From Sorangium sp025924095 (GTDB lineage Bacteria; Myxococcota_A; Polyangia; Polyangiales; Polyangiaceae), in NCBI RefSeq assembly GCF_051521505.1, contig NZ_CP150356.1, positions 8,246,001 to 8,310,000 of the forward strand: 64,000 bases of DNA. The letters run 5' to 3'. The notes below the pieces were generated by a model. The model did no database searches, had not been told where the DNA came from, and was given only the letters and a program-made list of their open reading frames with translations. Of the stretch, positions 42,008 through 51,096 are shown in pieces. The first letter of the stretch is position 1, and each line of letters opens with the position of its first letter. Made by a program: the position numbers and the translations under genes.

Positions 42008-44722
42008 TCACCGCACGCGGATGACGCCGCCGCGGATGCGGTTCTCGTGCTCAGGCCCGCGCGTCACCTGAAAGCGCGCCTCGCCGGCATAAAGACCGAA
42101 GTAGAACGCGTAGTCGCCCGGGGTGAAGTTGGGCTCGAGCCGGAGCTCATGGTCGTCCACGATGACGTCGCCCGGTTGCCACAGGCTCAGCGGGTAGCGC
42201 CCCTCGAGCACGGGGTGGTCGCCGTTGTAACGGCGCTGGAACCCATCGATGTGGACGAACATCTTCCAGTTGCCGATGATCGACCGGTGGACCCGGAAGT
42301 AGGTCCGCAAGTGGTAGGTCTTCTGGGGGACCACGCTCGAGACCTTCTGGCCATCGTCGTCGGTCAGCTCCCAGCCGAGCACCTCCAGCTGATCCTCGAA
42401 CATCACGTCGATCGGGTTCGCGGGCGCGACGGGTTCGTCGAGCACGACACGGCTGAGCCAGCTCTCGTTCGGTCGACCGCCGAGCTCGTTCGACGCGAGG
42501 AGGATCTGGCTCGATCGGCCGTCGAGCACGGGCAGGTTGCGCTTGTGGTGCTTGCGGAAGAGGCTGTTCAACCTGGGGAGCTCGTCGGATTTGACGACGA
42601 GCCAGCGGCGAGCCCCGGGAGCGGCGGATCCCTCCGCAGCGCTGTCCGCCGTGGCGGTGAGCCAGGCGAACGCCTGCGGGACGTCGTCGAACGACGCGAT
42701 CTCACCGCCCTGGTAGTAGGCCGCCGCGCGGCTCCGGACGCCGAGCGTCGCGAGCGGCTCGCCGGGTCTGCGCAGCAACCCGTACGACTCGAAGACCGCC
42801 TTCGGGGAGAGCTGAGCCGCGAGCGCCGGGTAGTACCAGAAGCTCAGCGCGAAGCCGGCGAGGAGGCCGGCGAGCGGCGTGCCGAGGGCGCGGGGCATGG
42901 CGGCGCGCGCGACGACGAAGCGGAACGCGTCGCGCACCGCGATGAGCACCACGGGCCCCGCCGCGAGCAGCAAGGGCAGCGCCCACCACGCGTTCATCCC
43001 GTAGGCGGCGAGGTGGTTCGGCATCCGCGCCACGGTCCCCCATCCGATGCGCCTGCCGACGAAGAGCATCGCGCCGACGCCGACGAGCGCCGCCTCGAGG
43101 ACGATCAGCAGGAAGAGCAGGTTGCCGCCCCAGATGCGGGCGAGCTCCCCGGCGCCGGCGTGGAGCTCGTCGGCGAGGCGCCGCGCCCACGCCTTGAAGG
43201 TGCGATCGAGCGCGCGGGGCTGCTCCTCGAACCAGGTGAGCGCGACGAGGCCCGCGAACGCGATCAGGACGAAGCGCATCGCGGAGGCCGCCTCTTCCTC
43301 GAAGCTCTTCGGGAAGACCGGCTTGTCGACGGAGAAGACGCTGAGGGCCCTGTCCGGCGAGAGGACGAGGTCGCGATAGAGGACGAACGCGAGCACGGAG
43401 CAGCCGACGGCGAGCGCTCGCGAGGAGGGAGCGCCGCGCTCGAGATCGCGGATGGCGAGCGCGGCGAGCGCGGCGAGGAGCGCGGGGCCGCTGAACGGGA
43501 GCGCCCCGGCGTGCGGCGCGAGCAGCGCGAAGGCGCCGTAGGCGAGCGCCGATGTGACGACGAGGGCGATCCGGACGCCTGCCTCGCGATCGAGGCGGGG
43601 CGCGACGGCCGCGGCCCCTGGCTCCACGGCAGGGGCGCGGAAGATCCGGCCGATGGCGAACGGCAGGAAGGCGCTCCACGGAAAGAGGGCGTGTCCGAGC
43701 TGGCGCAGCGTGAGGTCGAACGTGGACTCGACCGGCGGCTTCTTGAGGAGCGCGACGCCGAGGGCGCGGGGAAGCGGCGCGTCGGCGCTGGAGCTCGCGA
43801 GCACGAGGAGGCCCTTCGCTGCCGCGGCGACGCCGAGCAGGAGCGCAGCGCAGCCCACGAGGTCGCCGAGCGTGGGGCGCGGGCCCTCCGGCCCGGGCCA
43901 GGCGCCGGACGTCCGGAGCACGAGCCAGGTCAGGCCGGCGCCGAGCGCGGGGACGGCGACCCCGATCAGCAGGCCGCGGCTGAGGTATCCGGCGGCGAGG
44001 CCGAGGATCCCCACCGCGAGCCACGCGGCCGGCGCGAGCAGGGCGCCGCGTTGCGCTCGTCGCCCGCCCTCGAGCAGCGCGCCGGTCAGCCCGCAGAACG
44101 CCATCGTGAGCGCGGCCATGGTGACGATGTCGCCGAGCATGGTGCGGGCCTGCATCACGTAGAGCGGCATCGTCACGAGCACCGCGACGCCGTACAGGCC
44201 GGCCTTGCGGTCGACGAGGCGCGCGAGAAACTCGTAGAGCACGAGCGCGCCGGCCAGCCCCCACAGCGCGAGCGGGAGACGCCCGGCCCAGTCGTGCAGG
44301 CCGAACAGCCGGAAGCCGAGCGCCATCGAGGTGAACCCGAGCTCGCCCATCCCGAGGTCGGTCAGGGTCGGCAGCTGCCCGACAGACGCTGCGAGATCCA
44401 CGCCGCGCGCGCCGAAGATGTGGAGGGCGATACGGCGGGCAAGGTCGGCGTTGTCGAGCTCGTAGGGGTCCCAGATCCCGCTCGTGCCGATAAGAGGCAG
44501 CAGCGCGAGGGCCGCGAGCGCGAGGGCCGCGAGCCGCGCAGGGCCGGCTCTCCAGCCGCCGTCCACCGCGCCGGCGCGGACCCTGGCCGGCGCGCTGTCG
44601 GTCGCGGCCGAGCGGTCCTCGCGGGGTGGCGCCTCGTCGTGGGACGGGGCTCCGGTCGCGTGCGGGTCGGGGGCGGCGGGCGGGGCTCCGCTTTGGGGGT
44701 CCCCTCGGTGGACGCTCGACAT
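42008..44722 (-). CDS. Large GT-C/PMT-like membrane protein (ArnT-type)
   Basis: 904 residues. ATG 44722 is chosen because AAGGGG lies 9 nt upstream; ATG 44731 would abut it. A disordered N-terminus is followed by a membrane helix and then GIWDPYELDNADLARRIA, the first-loop motif of ArnT-like 4-amino-arabinose and mannosyl transferases, with acidic residues in the catalytic position. About a dozen membrane segments follow. A soluble C-terminal part of about 250 residues includes a beta-sandwich (TYHLRTYFRVHRSIIGNWKMFVHIDG). It probably glycosylates a lipid or protein at the periplasmic face; the substrate is unknown. Confidence 0.7.
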   Translation of the reverse strand: MSSVHRGDPQSGAPPAAPDPHATGAPSHDEAPPREDRSAATDSAPARVRAGAVDGGWRAGPARLAALALAALALLPLIGTSGIWDPYELDNADLARRIALHIFGARGVDLAASVGQLPTLTDLGMGELGFTSMALGFRLFGLHDWAGRLPLALWGLAGALVLYEFLARLVDRKAGLYGVAVLVTMPLYVMQARTMLGDIVTMAALTMAFCGLTGALLEGGRRAQRGALLAPAAWLAVGILGLAAGYLSRGLLIGVAVPALGAGLTWLVLRTSGAWPGPEGPRPTLGDLVGCAALLLGVAAAAKGLLVLASSSADAPLPRALGVALLKKPPVESTFDLTLRQLGHALFPWSAFLPFAIGRIFRAPAVEPGAAAVAPRLDREAGVRIALVVTSALAYGAFALLAPHAGALPFSGPALLAALAALAIRDLERGAPSSRALAVGCSVLAFVLYRDLVLSPDRALSVFSVDKPVFPKSFEEEAASAMRFVLIAFAGLVALTWFEEQPRALDRTFKAWARRLADELHAGAGELARIWGGNLLFLLIVLEAALVGVGAMLFVGRRIGWGTVARMPNHLAAYGMNAWWALPLLLAAGPVVLIAVRDAFRFVVARAAMPRALGTPLAGLLAGFALSFWYYPALAAQLSPKAVFESYGLLRRPGEPLATLGVRSRAAAYYQGGEIASFDDVPQAFAWLTATADSAAEGSAAPGARRWLVVKSDELPRLNSLFRKHHKRNLPVLDGRSSQILLASNELGGRPNESWLSRVVLDEPVAPANPIDVMFEDQLEVLGWELTDDDGQKVSSVVPQKTYHLRTYFRVHRSIIGNWKMFVHIDGFQRRYNGDHPVLEGRYPLSLWQPGDVIVDDHELRLEPNFTPGDYAFYFGLYAGEARFQVTRGPEHENRIRGGVIRVR

Positions 44723-44815
44723 GCGAGGCATCCCCTTACCGCCTTCGCGCGCGCTTGACCACGGATCGTAGGGAAGCGTTTGTAGCCCCCCTGGGCGTCT
44801 GCTATCGCGCGCGGC

Positions 44816-46276
44816 GTGGTAAAAGGCCGTCCCCAGAGTGCGCCCAAGGGCGCGAAAGCGCGCCAGCAGGCGTCGAAGCCCTCCCCGGCTGCCGCCGGCC
44901 CCCGTCCAGCCAGGAACGGTGGCCGAGGCAGCCGCCGGGAAGCGCAATCCGGCGAGGAGCACCGGGCGGGCGAGGCGGCGACCCCGCCGGCGCGCCCGCC
45001 CCGGCGTGAAGACGAGGCGCACGCCGACGACAGGTCGCGAGGCGCGGGTAAGCGGGGCGGCGCCGAGCGCGCTGCCGGGCGGGGCGGCGCCGAGCGCGCT
45101 GCCACCAAGGCAGGGGATACCGAACGGGGCGCCAGGAAGAGCCGGAGCTCCGCGGCGCGCTCCTCCGGCGCAGCCCGCGGCCAGGCAGGACGTGAGCCCC
45201 GCCCCGCTGGCGACGCGAAGGGGCGTCCGCTCCCCGAACGGGCGGCGGGCGCGCGAGGCGGCGGGCAGCAACAGCGAAGGAAGAGCGCCGAACCGAGGCG
45301 GACGGAGGAGCCGGACGCTTCTCTGCCGCGACGATCCGGGCGCGTGGCCCTGGTAGGGCGGCCCAACGTGGGCAAGTCGACGCTGCTCAACGCGGCGCTC
45401 GGCCACCCGCTCGCGATCGTCTCGCCGATGCCGCAGACGACGCGCGACGCGATCCTCGGGGTCGTGCACCACGGCTCGGCGGAGATCGCGCTGCTCGACA
45501 CGCCCGGGCTGCACCGGCCGCGCACCGAGCTCGGGCGCGTGATGAACCAGGCGGCGCGCGAAGCGGCGCGGAGCGCCGACGTCATCGTCTTCGTGACGGA
45601 AGCGCCGGATCCTGCGCGTCTTCCGCGGCGCGCGAAGGAAGGCGAGGACGGCCCGCCGCTCGTGCCACATCCGGGCGACCTCACGCTGCTCGCGGACCTG
45701 GGGAGCGAGGCGCCGGTGGTGTTCGTGCTCAACAAGGTCGACCGGATGCGGGACAAGGCGCGGCTGCTGCCGCTCCTCGACGCGTTCGGCAGGCTCCGCG
45801 ATTTCGCGGCGATCGTCCCCATCTCGGCGCTGCGCGAGAACGGCGTTCAGCGCGTGCTGGACGAGGTGGCGAAGCTCTGTCCCGAGCGGGACTGGGGCTT
45901 CGCGCCCGATGAGCTCACCGACAAGCCGACGCGCTTCTTCGCCGCCGAGTACGTGCGCGAGCAGATCCTCCGCGCGACGAAGGCCGAGGTACCGCACGCC
46001 AGCGCCGTGCAGATCGAGCGCTACGTCGAGCCGACGGGCGACGGCGTGCTGCACATCGACGCGACGATCCACGTGGAGCGGCCCGGGCAGAAGAAGATCT
46101 TGATCGGCGCCGGCGCGGAGCAACTGAAGCGGATCGGCACGGAGGCTCGGCTCCGGATCGAGGAGCTCGTCGGGCGGCAGGTGAACCTCAAGCTCTGGGT
46201 GCGGGTGACACCGGAGTGGCGGGAGTCGCTCCAGCGACTGGAAGAGCTCGGTTACAACAAGGGAGAGACCACGTGA
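44816..46276 (+). CDS. era: GTPase Era with long basic N-terminal extension
   Basis: 486 residues; Era is normally about 300. The GTPase starts at about residue 176: G1 GRPNVGKST, switch region MPQTTRDAI, G3 DTPG, G4 NKVD, and the C-terminal KH domain (RLRIEELVGRQVNLKLWVRVTPEWRES) that binds the 3' end of 16S rRNA. The 175 residues before it are Arg/Ala/Gly/Pro-rich, with a short duplication (GAERAAGRGGAERAA), and are probably disordered RNA-binding tail. No in-frame start sits close to the GTPase domain, so the extension is probably translated from GTG 44816. The stop overlaps the der start (GTGA). Confidence 0.88.
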   Translation: MVKGRPQSAPKGAKARQQASKPSPAAAGPRPARNGGRGSRREAQSGEEHRAGEAATPPARPPRREDEAHADDRSRGAGKRGGAERAAGRGGAERAATKAGDTERGARKSRSSAARSSGAARGQAGREPRPAGDAKGRPLPERAAGARGGGQQQRRKSAEPRRTEEPDASLPRRSGRVALVGRPNVGKSTLLNAALGHPLAIVSPMPQTTRDAILGVVHHGSAEIALLDTPGLHRPRTELGRVMNQAAREAARSADVIVFVTEAPDPARLPRRAKEGEDGPPLVPHPGDLTLLADLGSEAPVVFVLNKVDRMRDKARLLPLLDAFGRLRDFAAIVPISALRENGVQRVLDEVAKLCPERDWGFAPDELTDKPTRFFAAEYVREQILRATKAEVPHASAVQIERYVEPTGDGVLHIDATIHVERPGQKKILIGAGAEQLKRIGTEARLRIEELVGRQVNLKLWVRVTPEWRESLQRLEELGYNKGETT

Positions 46277-48303
46277 GCGCGGCAAAATCAGCTCTTTCAA
46301 GGACGACGACCAGGCGCGGTAAGGATGCCGCCGGAGGGGGTCGGGCGACGAAGAAGGGCGCTGCCCCCGAGAAGAGGCGCGGCGTCGCCTCCACAAAGGG
46401 CGCTGCTCCCGAGAAGAGGCGCGGCGTCGCCTCCTCGAAGGGCGCTGCCCCCGAGAAGAGGCGCGGCGTCGCCCCCACGAAGGGCGCTGCTCCCGAGAAG
46501 AGGCGCGGCGGCGCCCCCACGAAGGACGCTGCCCCCGAGAAGAGGCGCGGCGTCGCCCCCACGAAGGGCGCTGCTCCCGAGAAGAGGCGCGGCGTCGCCC
46601 CCACGAAGGGCGCTGCTCCCGAGAAGAAGCGCGGCGTCGCCCCCACGAAGGGCGCTGCCCCCGAGAAGAGGCGCGGCGTCGCCCCCACGAAGGGCGCCGC
46701 GGTCTCCAGCAAGAGCGCCGTCGCTCCCAGAAAGAACGCGGCCGCGTCCGGCAAGGGCGCTACCGCGTCCGGCAAGGGCGCTACCGCGTCCGGCAAGGGC
46801 GCCGCCGGTTCACAGAAGGGCAGAGGATCGGGCCCGAGCAAGGGGCGTGCTCCCTCCGAGCAGAGCAGCCACGATCCGACGGAGGACAGGGAGGAGCTCA
46901 CGGCGGAGCTCGCCGATGAGGCCTTCGCGGCCGCCGAGGACGCCGCGGCCGATGCGCCTGCGCCGCTTCCCTTGGCCGGGATCGTCGCGCTGGTCGGGCG
47001 GCCCAACACCGGGAAGAGCACGCTGTTCAACCGGCTGGTCGGCAGGCGCGTCGCGATCGTGCACGACGAGCCCGGGGTGACCCGCGATCGCCACTACGGC
47101 GACGTCATCTCGCGGGGACGGCGCTTCGCGCTCGTCGACACGGGCGGGTTCGACCCCGAGAGCGGCGATCCCATGCGGCAGGGGATCAAGCGCCAGATCG
47201 ACCTCGCCATCGCCGAGGCCGACGTGATCGTGTGCGTGCTCGACGCCGTGACGCCGGTCACGCCGTCCGAGCACGCCGAGCTCGGCCTCCTGCGCCGCGC
47301 GGGCAAGCCCGTGATCTACGTCGCTAACAAGGCGGACTCGACGCGCGCCGAAGCAGAGGCGGCGGAGCTGTACCGCCTCGGGATGGAGCGGCTCATCCTG
47401 ATCAGCGCCCTCCACGGCCGCGGCATCTCGGATCTGGAGATGGCCATCGAGGCCGCGCTGCCCGAGAAGCCCACGGCGCCCGAGGAGTCGGCCGAGGGGG
47501 CGCTCCGCATCGCCATCGTCGGGCGGCCGAACGCAGGGAAATCGTCGCTCGTCAACCGCATCGCGGGCGAGGAGCGCATGCTGGTCGACGCGCAGCCGGG
47601 CACGACGCGCGATCCGATCGACACCCTGGCCGAGCGCGATGGGAAGCGGTTCTTGCTCATCGACACGGCCGGCATCCGGCGCAAGGCGAAGGTGACGAAG
47701 GAGGACAGCGCCGTCGAGGCGGTCAGCGTGATGCACGCGATCCGCGCCATGGAGCGGGCAGAGGTCGTGCTCCTGCTCTGCGACGCGGCCGAGGGCGTGG
47801 CCGAGCAGGACGCGAAGATCCTCGGCCTCGCGGTCGACCGGGGGTGCGGCATCGTGATCGGCCTCAACAAGATCGATCTCCTCGACCGGAAGGCCCTCGC
47901 GAAGGCGGAGCAGGACGCCCGCGACAAGCTCGCGTTCGTGTCGTGGGCGCCGATCGCGCACGTGAGCGCGCGCAACGGGCGCGGCGCGACGAAGCTCCTC
48001 GAGACCGTGGTCCAGGTGGCCGACGCCTACCGGAAGCGCGTGCCCACCGGGGAGCTCAACCGCTTCTTCGAGCAGATCCTCCTCACGCACCCGCCGCCCA
48101 CGCACGGCGGTCGCGCGCCCCGCCTGTTCTTCGTCACGCAGGCCGAGACGTCGCCGCCGCTGTTCGTCGTGATCGCGAGCGACCCCGAGAAGCTCCACTT
48201 CAGCTACCGGCGCTACGTGGCGAACCAGCTCCGGCAGACGTTCGGGCTGGAGGGCGTTCCGGTCCGGGTAAAGTACAAGGAGCGCCGGCGCGGCAGCAGA
48301 TAG
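46273..48303 (+). CDS. der: GTPase Der (EngA) with repeat-rich basic N-terminal tail
   Basis: 676 residues against about 490 for typical Der. The start is GTG 46273, overlapping the era stop, with GGGAGAG upstream. Residues 29-140 are eight copies of a 14-residue unit (consensus GAAPEKRRGVAPTK), then shorter ASGKGAT units. Two GTPase domains follow: first GRPNTGKST, DTGG, NKAD (from about 235); second GRPNAGKSS, DTAG, NKID (from about 413). A C-terminal KH-like domain ends VRVKYKERRRGSR. Der is an essential 50S ribosome-assembly factor. The tail resembles Lys/Arg-rich histone H1-like tails. Confidence 0.92.
   Translation: MSAAKSALSRTTTRRGKDAAGGGRATKKGAAPEKRRGVASTKGAAPEKRRGVASSKGAAPEKRRGVAPTKGAAPEKRRGGAPTKDAAPEKRRGVAPTKGAAPEKRRGVAPTKGAAPEKKRGVAPTKGAAPEKRRGVAPTKGAAVSSKSAVAPRKNAAASGKGATASGKGATASGKGAAGSQKGRGSGPSKGRAPSEQSSHDPTEDREELTAELADEAFAAAEDAAADAPAPLPLAGIVALVGRPNTGKSTLFNRLVGRRVAIVHDEPGVTRDRHYGDVISRGRRFALVDTGGFDPESGDPMRQGIKRQIDLAIAEADVIVCVLDAVTPVTPSEHAELGLLRRAGKPVIYVANKADSTRAEAEAAELYRLGMERLILISALHGRGISDLEMAIEAALPEKPTAPEESAEGALRIAIVGRPNAGKSSLVNRIAGEERMLVDAQPGTTRDPIDTLAERDGKRFLLIDTAGIRRKAKVTKEDSAVEAVSVMHAIRAMERAEVVLLLCDAAEGVAEQDAKILGLAVDRGCGIVIGLNKIDLLDRKALAKAEQDARDKLAFVSWAPIAHVSARNGRGATKLLETVVQVADAYRKRVPTGELNRFFEQILLTHPPPTHGGRAPRLFFVTQAETSPPLFVVIASDPEKLHFSYRRYVANQLRQTFGLEGVPVRVKYKERRRGSR
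46357..46692 (+). repeat. Eight 42-nt tandem repeats encoding the Der tail
   Basis: Eight direct copies of a 42-nt unit, 14 codons each, differing by a few bases (V/G, R/K, G/D, P/S changes). They continue into three shorter 21-nt copies around 46740-46800. Copy number is a likely site of strain variation. Confidence 0.9.
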
Positions 48304-48315
48304 CCGGCGCCGCGG

Positions 48316-48344
48316 GCGCGCCTGTGGCCACACCGCAGGCGCGC
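48316..48344. terminator. GC hairpin between der and the ArsA-like gene
   Basis: Arms GCGCGCCTG and CAGGCGCGC (9 bp, 11-nt loop) lie in the 73-nt gap between two converging genes. There is no T-tract; a bidirectional terminator is plausible. Confidence 0.45.
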
Positions 48345-48376
48345 GCAGCGCCGCACGTCGACAGGAGAGGTGGGGG

Positions 48377-49603
48377 CTACCCCGCCGCCCCGGGCAGCGG
48401 CGCCAGCACGTCGGCGATCCTCGCGAGGCCGGCCACATCGTAGATGTCGTAGGGGAAGGCCGGGACGTCGACGCGGACGCTGCCGCCGGTCTGCTCGTCT
48501 TCCAGCGCCGCATCGAGGGCGATGAGGTTCAGGTGATCGAGCTTGCCCATGCGGCTCTCGTCCTCGGCGGCCTGGAGCAGGCGCGCCGCGGCGCCGGGGC
48601 CGAGCGCGAGGCCGCTCCCGTCGAGCGCGGCGGCGATCTCGGCGGCGCCGGGGATCGCGCCGTACACCGGGTGGACGCGGTTCACGACGAACGCGTCGCG
48701 CCGCATCTCCTGCTCGCGCAGGCGATCGGCGAAGTACAGCACCTCGCGCACGCAGAGCGGATCGGGCGTCGTGACGAGCACGTAGGCCACGTCGGGGCCG
48801 CGCAGCGCCGAGGCCACCGCGTCCGCCCGCTGCTTCCAGCCGCCGAAGACCGCGTTCATCTCGTGGATGAACGCCGCGATCTGCTCGAGGAAGCCGCTGC
48901 CGGTCAGCTTGCCGATGCCCCGCAGCACCGCCGCGGTCGAGCGCGCCAGCAGGTTGAGCGACACCTTGCCGGAGCTCTGGAAGGCCTGCACGAACCAGCG
49001 CGTCGCCGCGCTGTCGATGGCGCCGACGAGCCGCTCCGGCGCGTCGAGGAAATCCAGCGCGTTCGCCGTGGGCGGCGTGTCGAGCAGGACGAGGTCGTAG
49101 CTCGGGTCGCTCCTCACGGCGTAGAGCTTCTCCATCGCCATGTACTCCTGCGTGCCCGCGAGCGACGTGGAGATGTACTTGTAGAGCACGTTGCCCAGGA
49201 TCCGGTCGCGCTGCTCGGGCGACGGGGCGAGCGAGGCGACGAGGCTGTCGAACGTCGACTTTGTGTCGAGCATCATCACCGTCATCGAGCCGGGCACGTC
49301 GACCCCCGCCCTCTCGAACCGGGCGGGCTCGATCGTCTGCGCCTCCGTCTTCATCTCCTCGATCCCGAGGCTCTGGGAGAGGCGGCGCGCCGGGTCGATC
49401 GTCAGGCAGAGGACGCGCTTGCCGCGGCGGGCCGCGGCGAGGCCGAGCGCCGCGGTGGTGGTCGTCTTGCCGACGCCGCCGCAGCCGACGCAGAGGATCA
49501 CCCTGCGCGAGGCGAGCAGCGGGGCGAGGCCGGCGTCGTCCGCCAGGAGGGATGCGTGAACGGCGGGCGGGGTGTTCCGAGGGGGTGCGAGCGGGCCGGG
49601 CAT
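48377..49603 (-). CDS. ArsA/Get3-like ATPase
   Basis: 408 residues. The deviant Walker A CVGCGGVGKTTTTAALGLAAA, followed by VLCLTIDPARRLSQSLG and later YDLVLLDTPPTANALDFLDAPERL, is typical of the ArsA/Get3/MinD-like class. The Get3-type Cys pair and arsenic-site Cys are not evident. VLVTTPDPLCVREVLYFADRL and FVVNRVHPVYG complete the family pattern. It is soluble and probably a dimer. In myxobacteria such ATPases are often found with a paralogue and have no proven role in arsenic transport. Confidence 0.83.
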   Translation of the reverse strand: MPGPLAPPRNTPPAVHASLLADDAGLAPLLASRRVILCVGCGGVGKTTTTAALGLAAARRGKRVLCLTIDPARRLSQSLGIEEMKTEAQTIEPARFERAGVDVPGSMTVMMLDTKSTFDSLVASLAPSPEQRDRILGNVLYKYISTSLAGTQEYMAMEKLYAVRSDPSYDLVLLDTPPTANALDFLDAPERLVGAIDSAATRWFVQAFQSSGKVSLNLLARSTAAVLRGIGKLTGSGFLEQIAAFIHEMNAVFGGWKQRADAVASALRGPDVAYVLVTTPDPLCVREVLYFADRLREQEMRRDAFVVNRVHPVYGAIPGAAEIAAALDGSGLALGPGAAARLLQAAEDESRMGKLDHLNLIALDAALEDEQTGGSVRVDVPAFPYDIYDVAGLARIADVLAPLPGAAG

Positions 49604-49671
49604 GGCGCGCGACCTGAGGCCGCGGCCCCTTGTAGCACGAACCGGGGAACGCGAGCGCTCGGGCTGCTGCG

Positions 49672-49740
49672 GGGCGAGCGCTCAGCCTGCGGCCGGGCGA
49701 GCGCTCAGCCTGCGGCCGGGCGAGCTCTCAGGCTGCGGTG
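49672..49740. repeat. Three 23-nt direct repeats
   Basis: Exact copies at 49672 and 49695 and a diverged copy at 49718; a partial copy precedes them at about 49651. Each unit contains the palindrome GAGCGCTC. The repeats lie mostly in the gap upstream of the ArsA-like gene and run into the 3' end of the minus-strand neighbour that ends at 49728. Confidence 0.7.
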
Positions 49741-50270
49741 CGCAGGATGCGCAGGCACCCGGCGGCGGCCCGCGCGATGGAGGCGCCGCGCTCCGCCGTG
49801 CCGCCGCGGCCGCAGAGCAGCACCTCGCTGCCCGCCACGGAGAGGCTCTGGACCTCGACCTCCGCGGTGAGCGCGGCGATGCGCGAGCCGAGCGCCGCGC
49901 TCTGGACGGCGTCCGGGTTGACGAGGAGCGGGGCATAGGCGGCGAGCTCCTCGCACGCAGGCCATGCGCCCGCCCCCGCGACGAGGCAGCCGCTGTCGTC
50001 CACGAGCACCACGACGTCCAGGTTCGCCTCGGAGCGCGTCGTCGAGAGCTGATAATGCAGCGCGGTGATCGGGTCGTCGCTGCGACGGCGCCGCCGTTCG
50101 GAGGCGGGGACCGCCTCCTCCGAGGCGTTCGCGCCCCCCTCGGCCGAGAGCGCGCCTGGGTCGACCGGCCGCTGAGCGCGGCCTCCGTGCTGGTCGCCGC
50201 GCAGGCCCCCCGCGCAGCCATCCGACCCGGGCTGAGGCACAAGCTGCTGGTTCGATAACGAGAGCGACAC
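49728..50270 (-). CDS. Putative roadblock/LC7-like small protein
   Basis: 180 residues. The GTG at 50270 has GGAG 6 nt upstream; a GTG at 50276 abuts it. The first 60 residues are polar and likely disordered. The C-terminal 110 residues (ANLDVVVLVDDSGCLVAG, then CEELAAYAPLL, then VQSLSVAGSEVLLCGRGG) follow the strand-helix pattern of the roadblock/LC7 fold found in MglB-type GTPase regulators. The match is by eye and modest. It is divergent from the PHP phosphatase gene, with 71 nt between. Confidence 0.5.
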   Translation of the reverse strand: MSLSLSNQQLVPQPGSDGCAGGLRGDQHGGRAQRPVDPGALSAEGGANASEEAVPASERRRRRSDDPITALHYQLSTTRSEANLDVVVLVDDSGCLVAGAGAWPACEELAAYAPLLVNPDAVQSAALGSRIAALTAEVEVQSLSVAGSEVLLCGRGGTAERGASIARAAAGCLRILRTAA

Positions 50271-50341
50271 GAACACCTCCTCGACGCGAAGGATGGTCGT
50301 AGCGCACGACGGCGGCCAACTTTGCTAAGTTCGAGGCCACG

Positions 50342-51076
50342 ATGCGCGGCTTCATCGATCTCCACTGCCACTGGGTCGCGGGCATCGACGACGGCGTCCG
50401 TACCGTCGAGGAGAGCTTCGCCCTCCTCATCGCCCTCCGCGGCGCCGGGTTCGACACCGTGGTGGCCACGCCGCACATGCGCCCCGGGATGTTCGACAAC
50501 ACCCAGCAGAGCCTCCGGGCCGCCTATGACGCGACCTGCGCCGCGCTGCGCTGCGCCGACGGCGCGCGCGACCTGCCCGCGCTCGACCTCTCGTCGGAGC
50601 ACTTCTTCGACGACGTCGTCTTCCAGCGCCTCCTCGACGGCAGCGCCCTCCCCTACCCCGGCGGCCGCGCGGCGCTCGTCGAGTTCCCGACCCGGAGCTT
50701 CCCCGTCCGCATCGCCGAGCGGCTCTTCGACCTCAGCCGCCGCAAGCTCCGCCCCGTCATCGCCCACCCGGAGCGCTACGAGCCCGTCCTCGACGACTGC
50801 TCCTCGCTGGATCCGCTGATCGACGCCGGCGCGGTCCTCCTCCTCGACGTCGCGGCCCTCACCGGCAAGTACGGGCGCGCCCCCCGCCGGGCCGCAGAGC
50901 AGCTGATCGAGGCAGGCTACTACTACGCCGCGTGCAGCGACGCCCACGCCGCCAGCGACGTCGCCGCCGTGCGCGGCGGCATCGACGCCCTCTTCGCCAG
51001 GGTCGGCGAGGAGGAAGCGACCTTCATGCTCATCGACGGCCCGCGCGCGATCCTCGAAGGAAAGATCGAGCCCTGA
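50342..51076 (+). CDS. CpsB/CapC-type PHP tyrosine phosphatase
   Basis: 244 residues. PHP metal-binding motifs are in order: DLHCHWVAGIDDG, ATPHMRPG, SSEHFFDD, IAHPERYEPV and CSDAHAASD. This matches CpsB/YwqE/Wzb-type manganese-dependent protein tyrosine phosphatases. These dephosphorylate bacterial tyrosine kinases that control capsule or exopolysaccharide polymer length. No kinase or polymerase gene is adjacent, though an OPX export module is found elsewhere in this window. Confidence 0.87.
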   Translation: MRGFIDLHCHWVAGIDDGVRTVEESFALLIALRGAGFDTVVATPHMRPGMFDNTQQSLRAAYDATCAALRCADGARDLPALDLSSEHFFDDVVFQRLLDGSALPYPGGRAALVEFPTRSFPVRIAERLFDLSRRKLRPVIAHPERYEPVLDDCSSLDPLIDAGAVLLLDVAALTGKYGRAPRRAAEQLIEAGYYYAACSDAHAASDVAAVRGGIDALFARVGEEEATFMLIDGPRAILEGKIEP

Positions 51077-51096
51077 GCCCACGAGGGCCCGCTCCC

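Noticed and set aside
41893..44758. 903-residue plus-strand open frame (42047-44758)
   Set aside because: Antisense shadow of the membrane glycosyltransferase-like gene; charged, featureless, no membrane helices.
46325..47080. Repeat region resembling a CRISPR-like array
   Set aside because: The 42-nt units are contiguous without spacers, divisible by three and in frame with the Der coding sequence, so they are a coding tandem repeat.
48377..49603. Arsenite efflux ATPase in an ars operon
   Set aside because: The fold is ArsA-like, but there is no arsB, arsC or arsR neighbour and the metal-site Cys are not evident.
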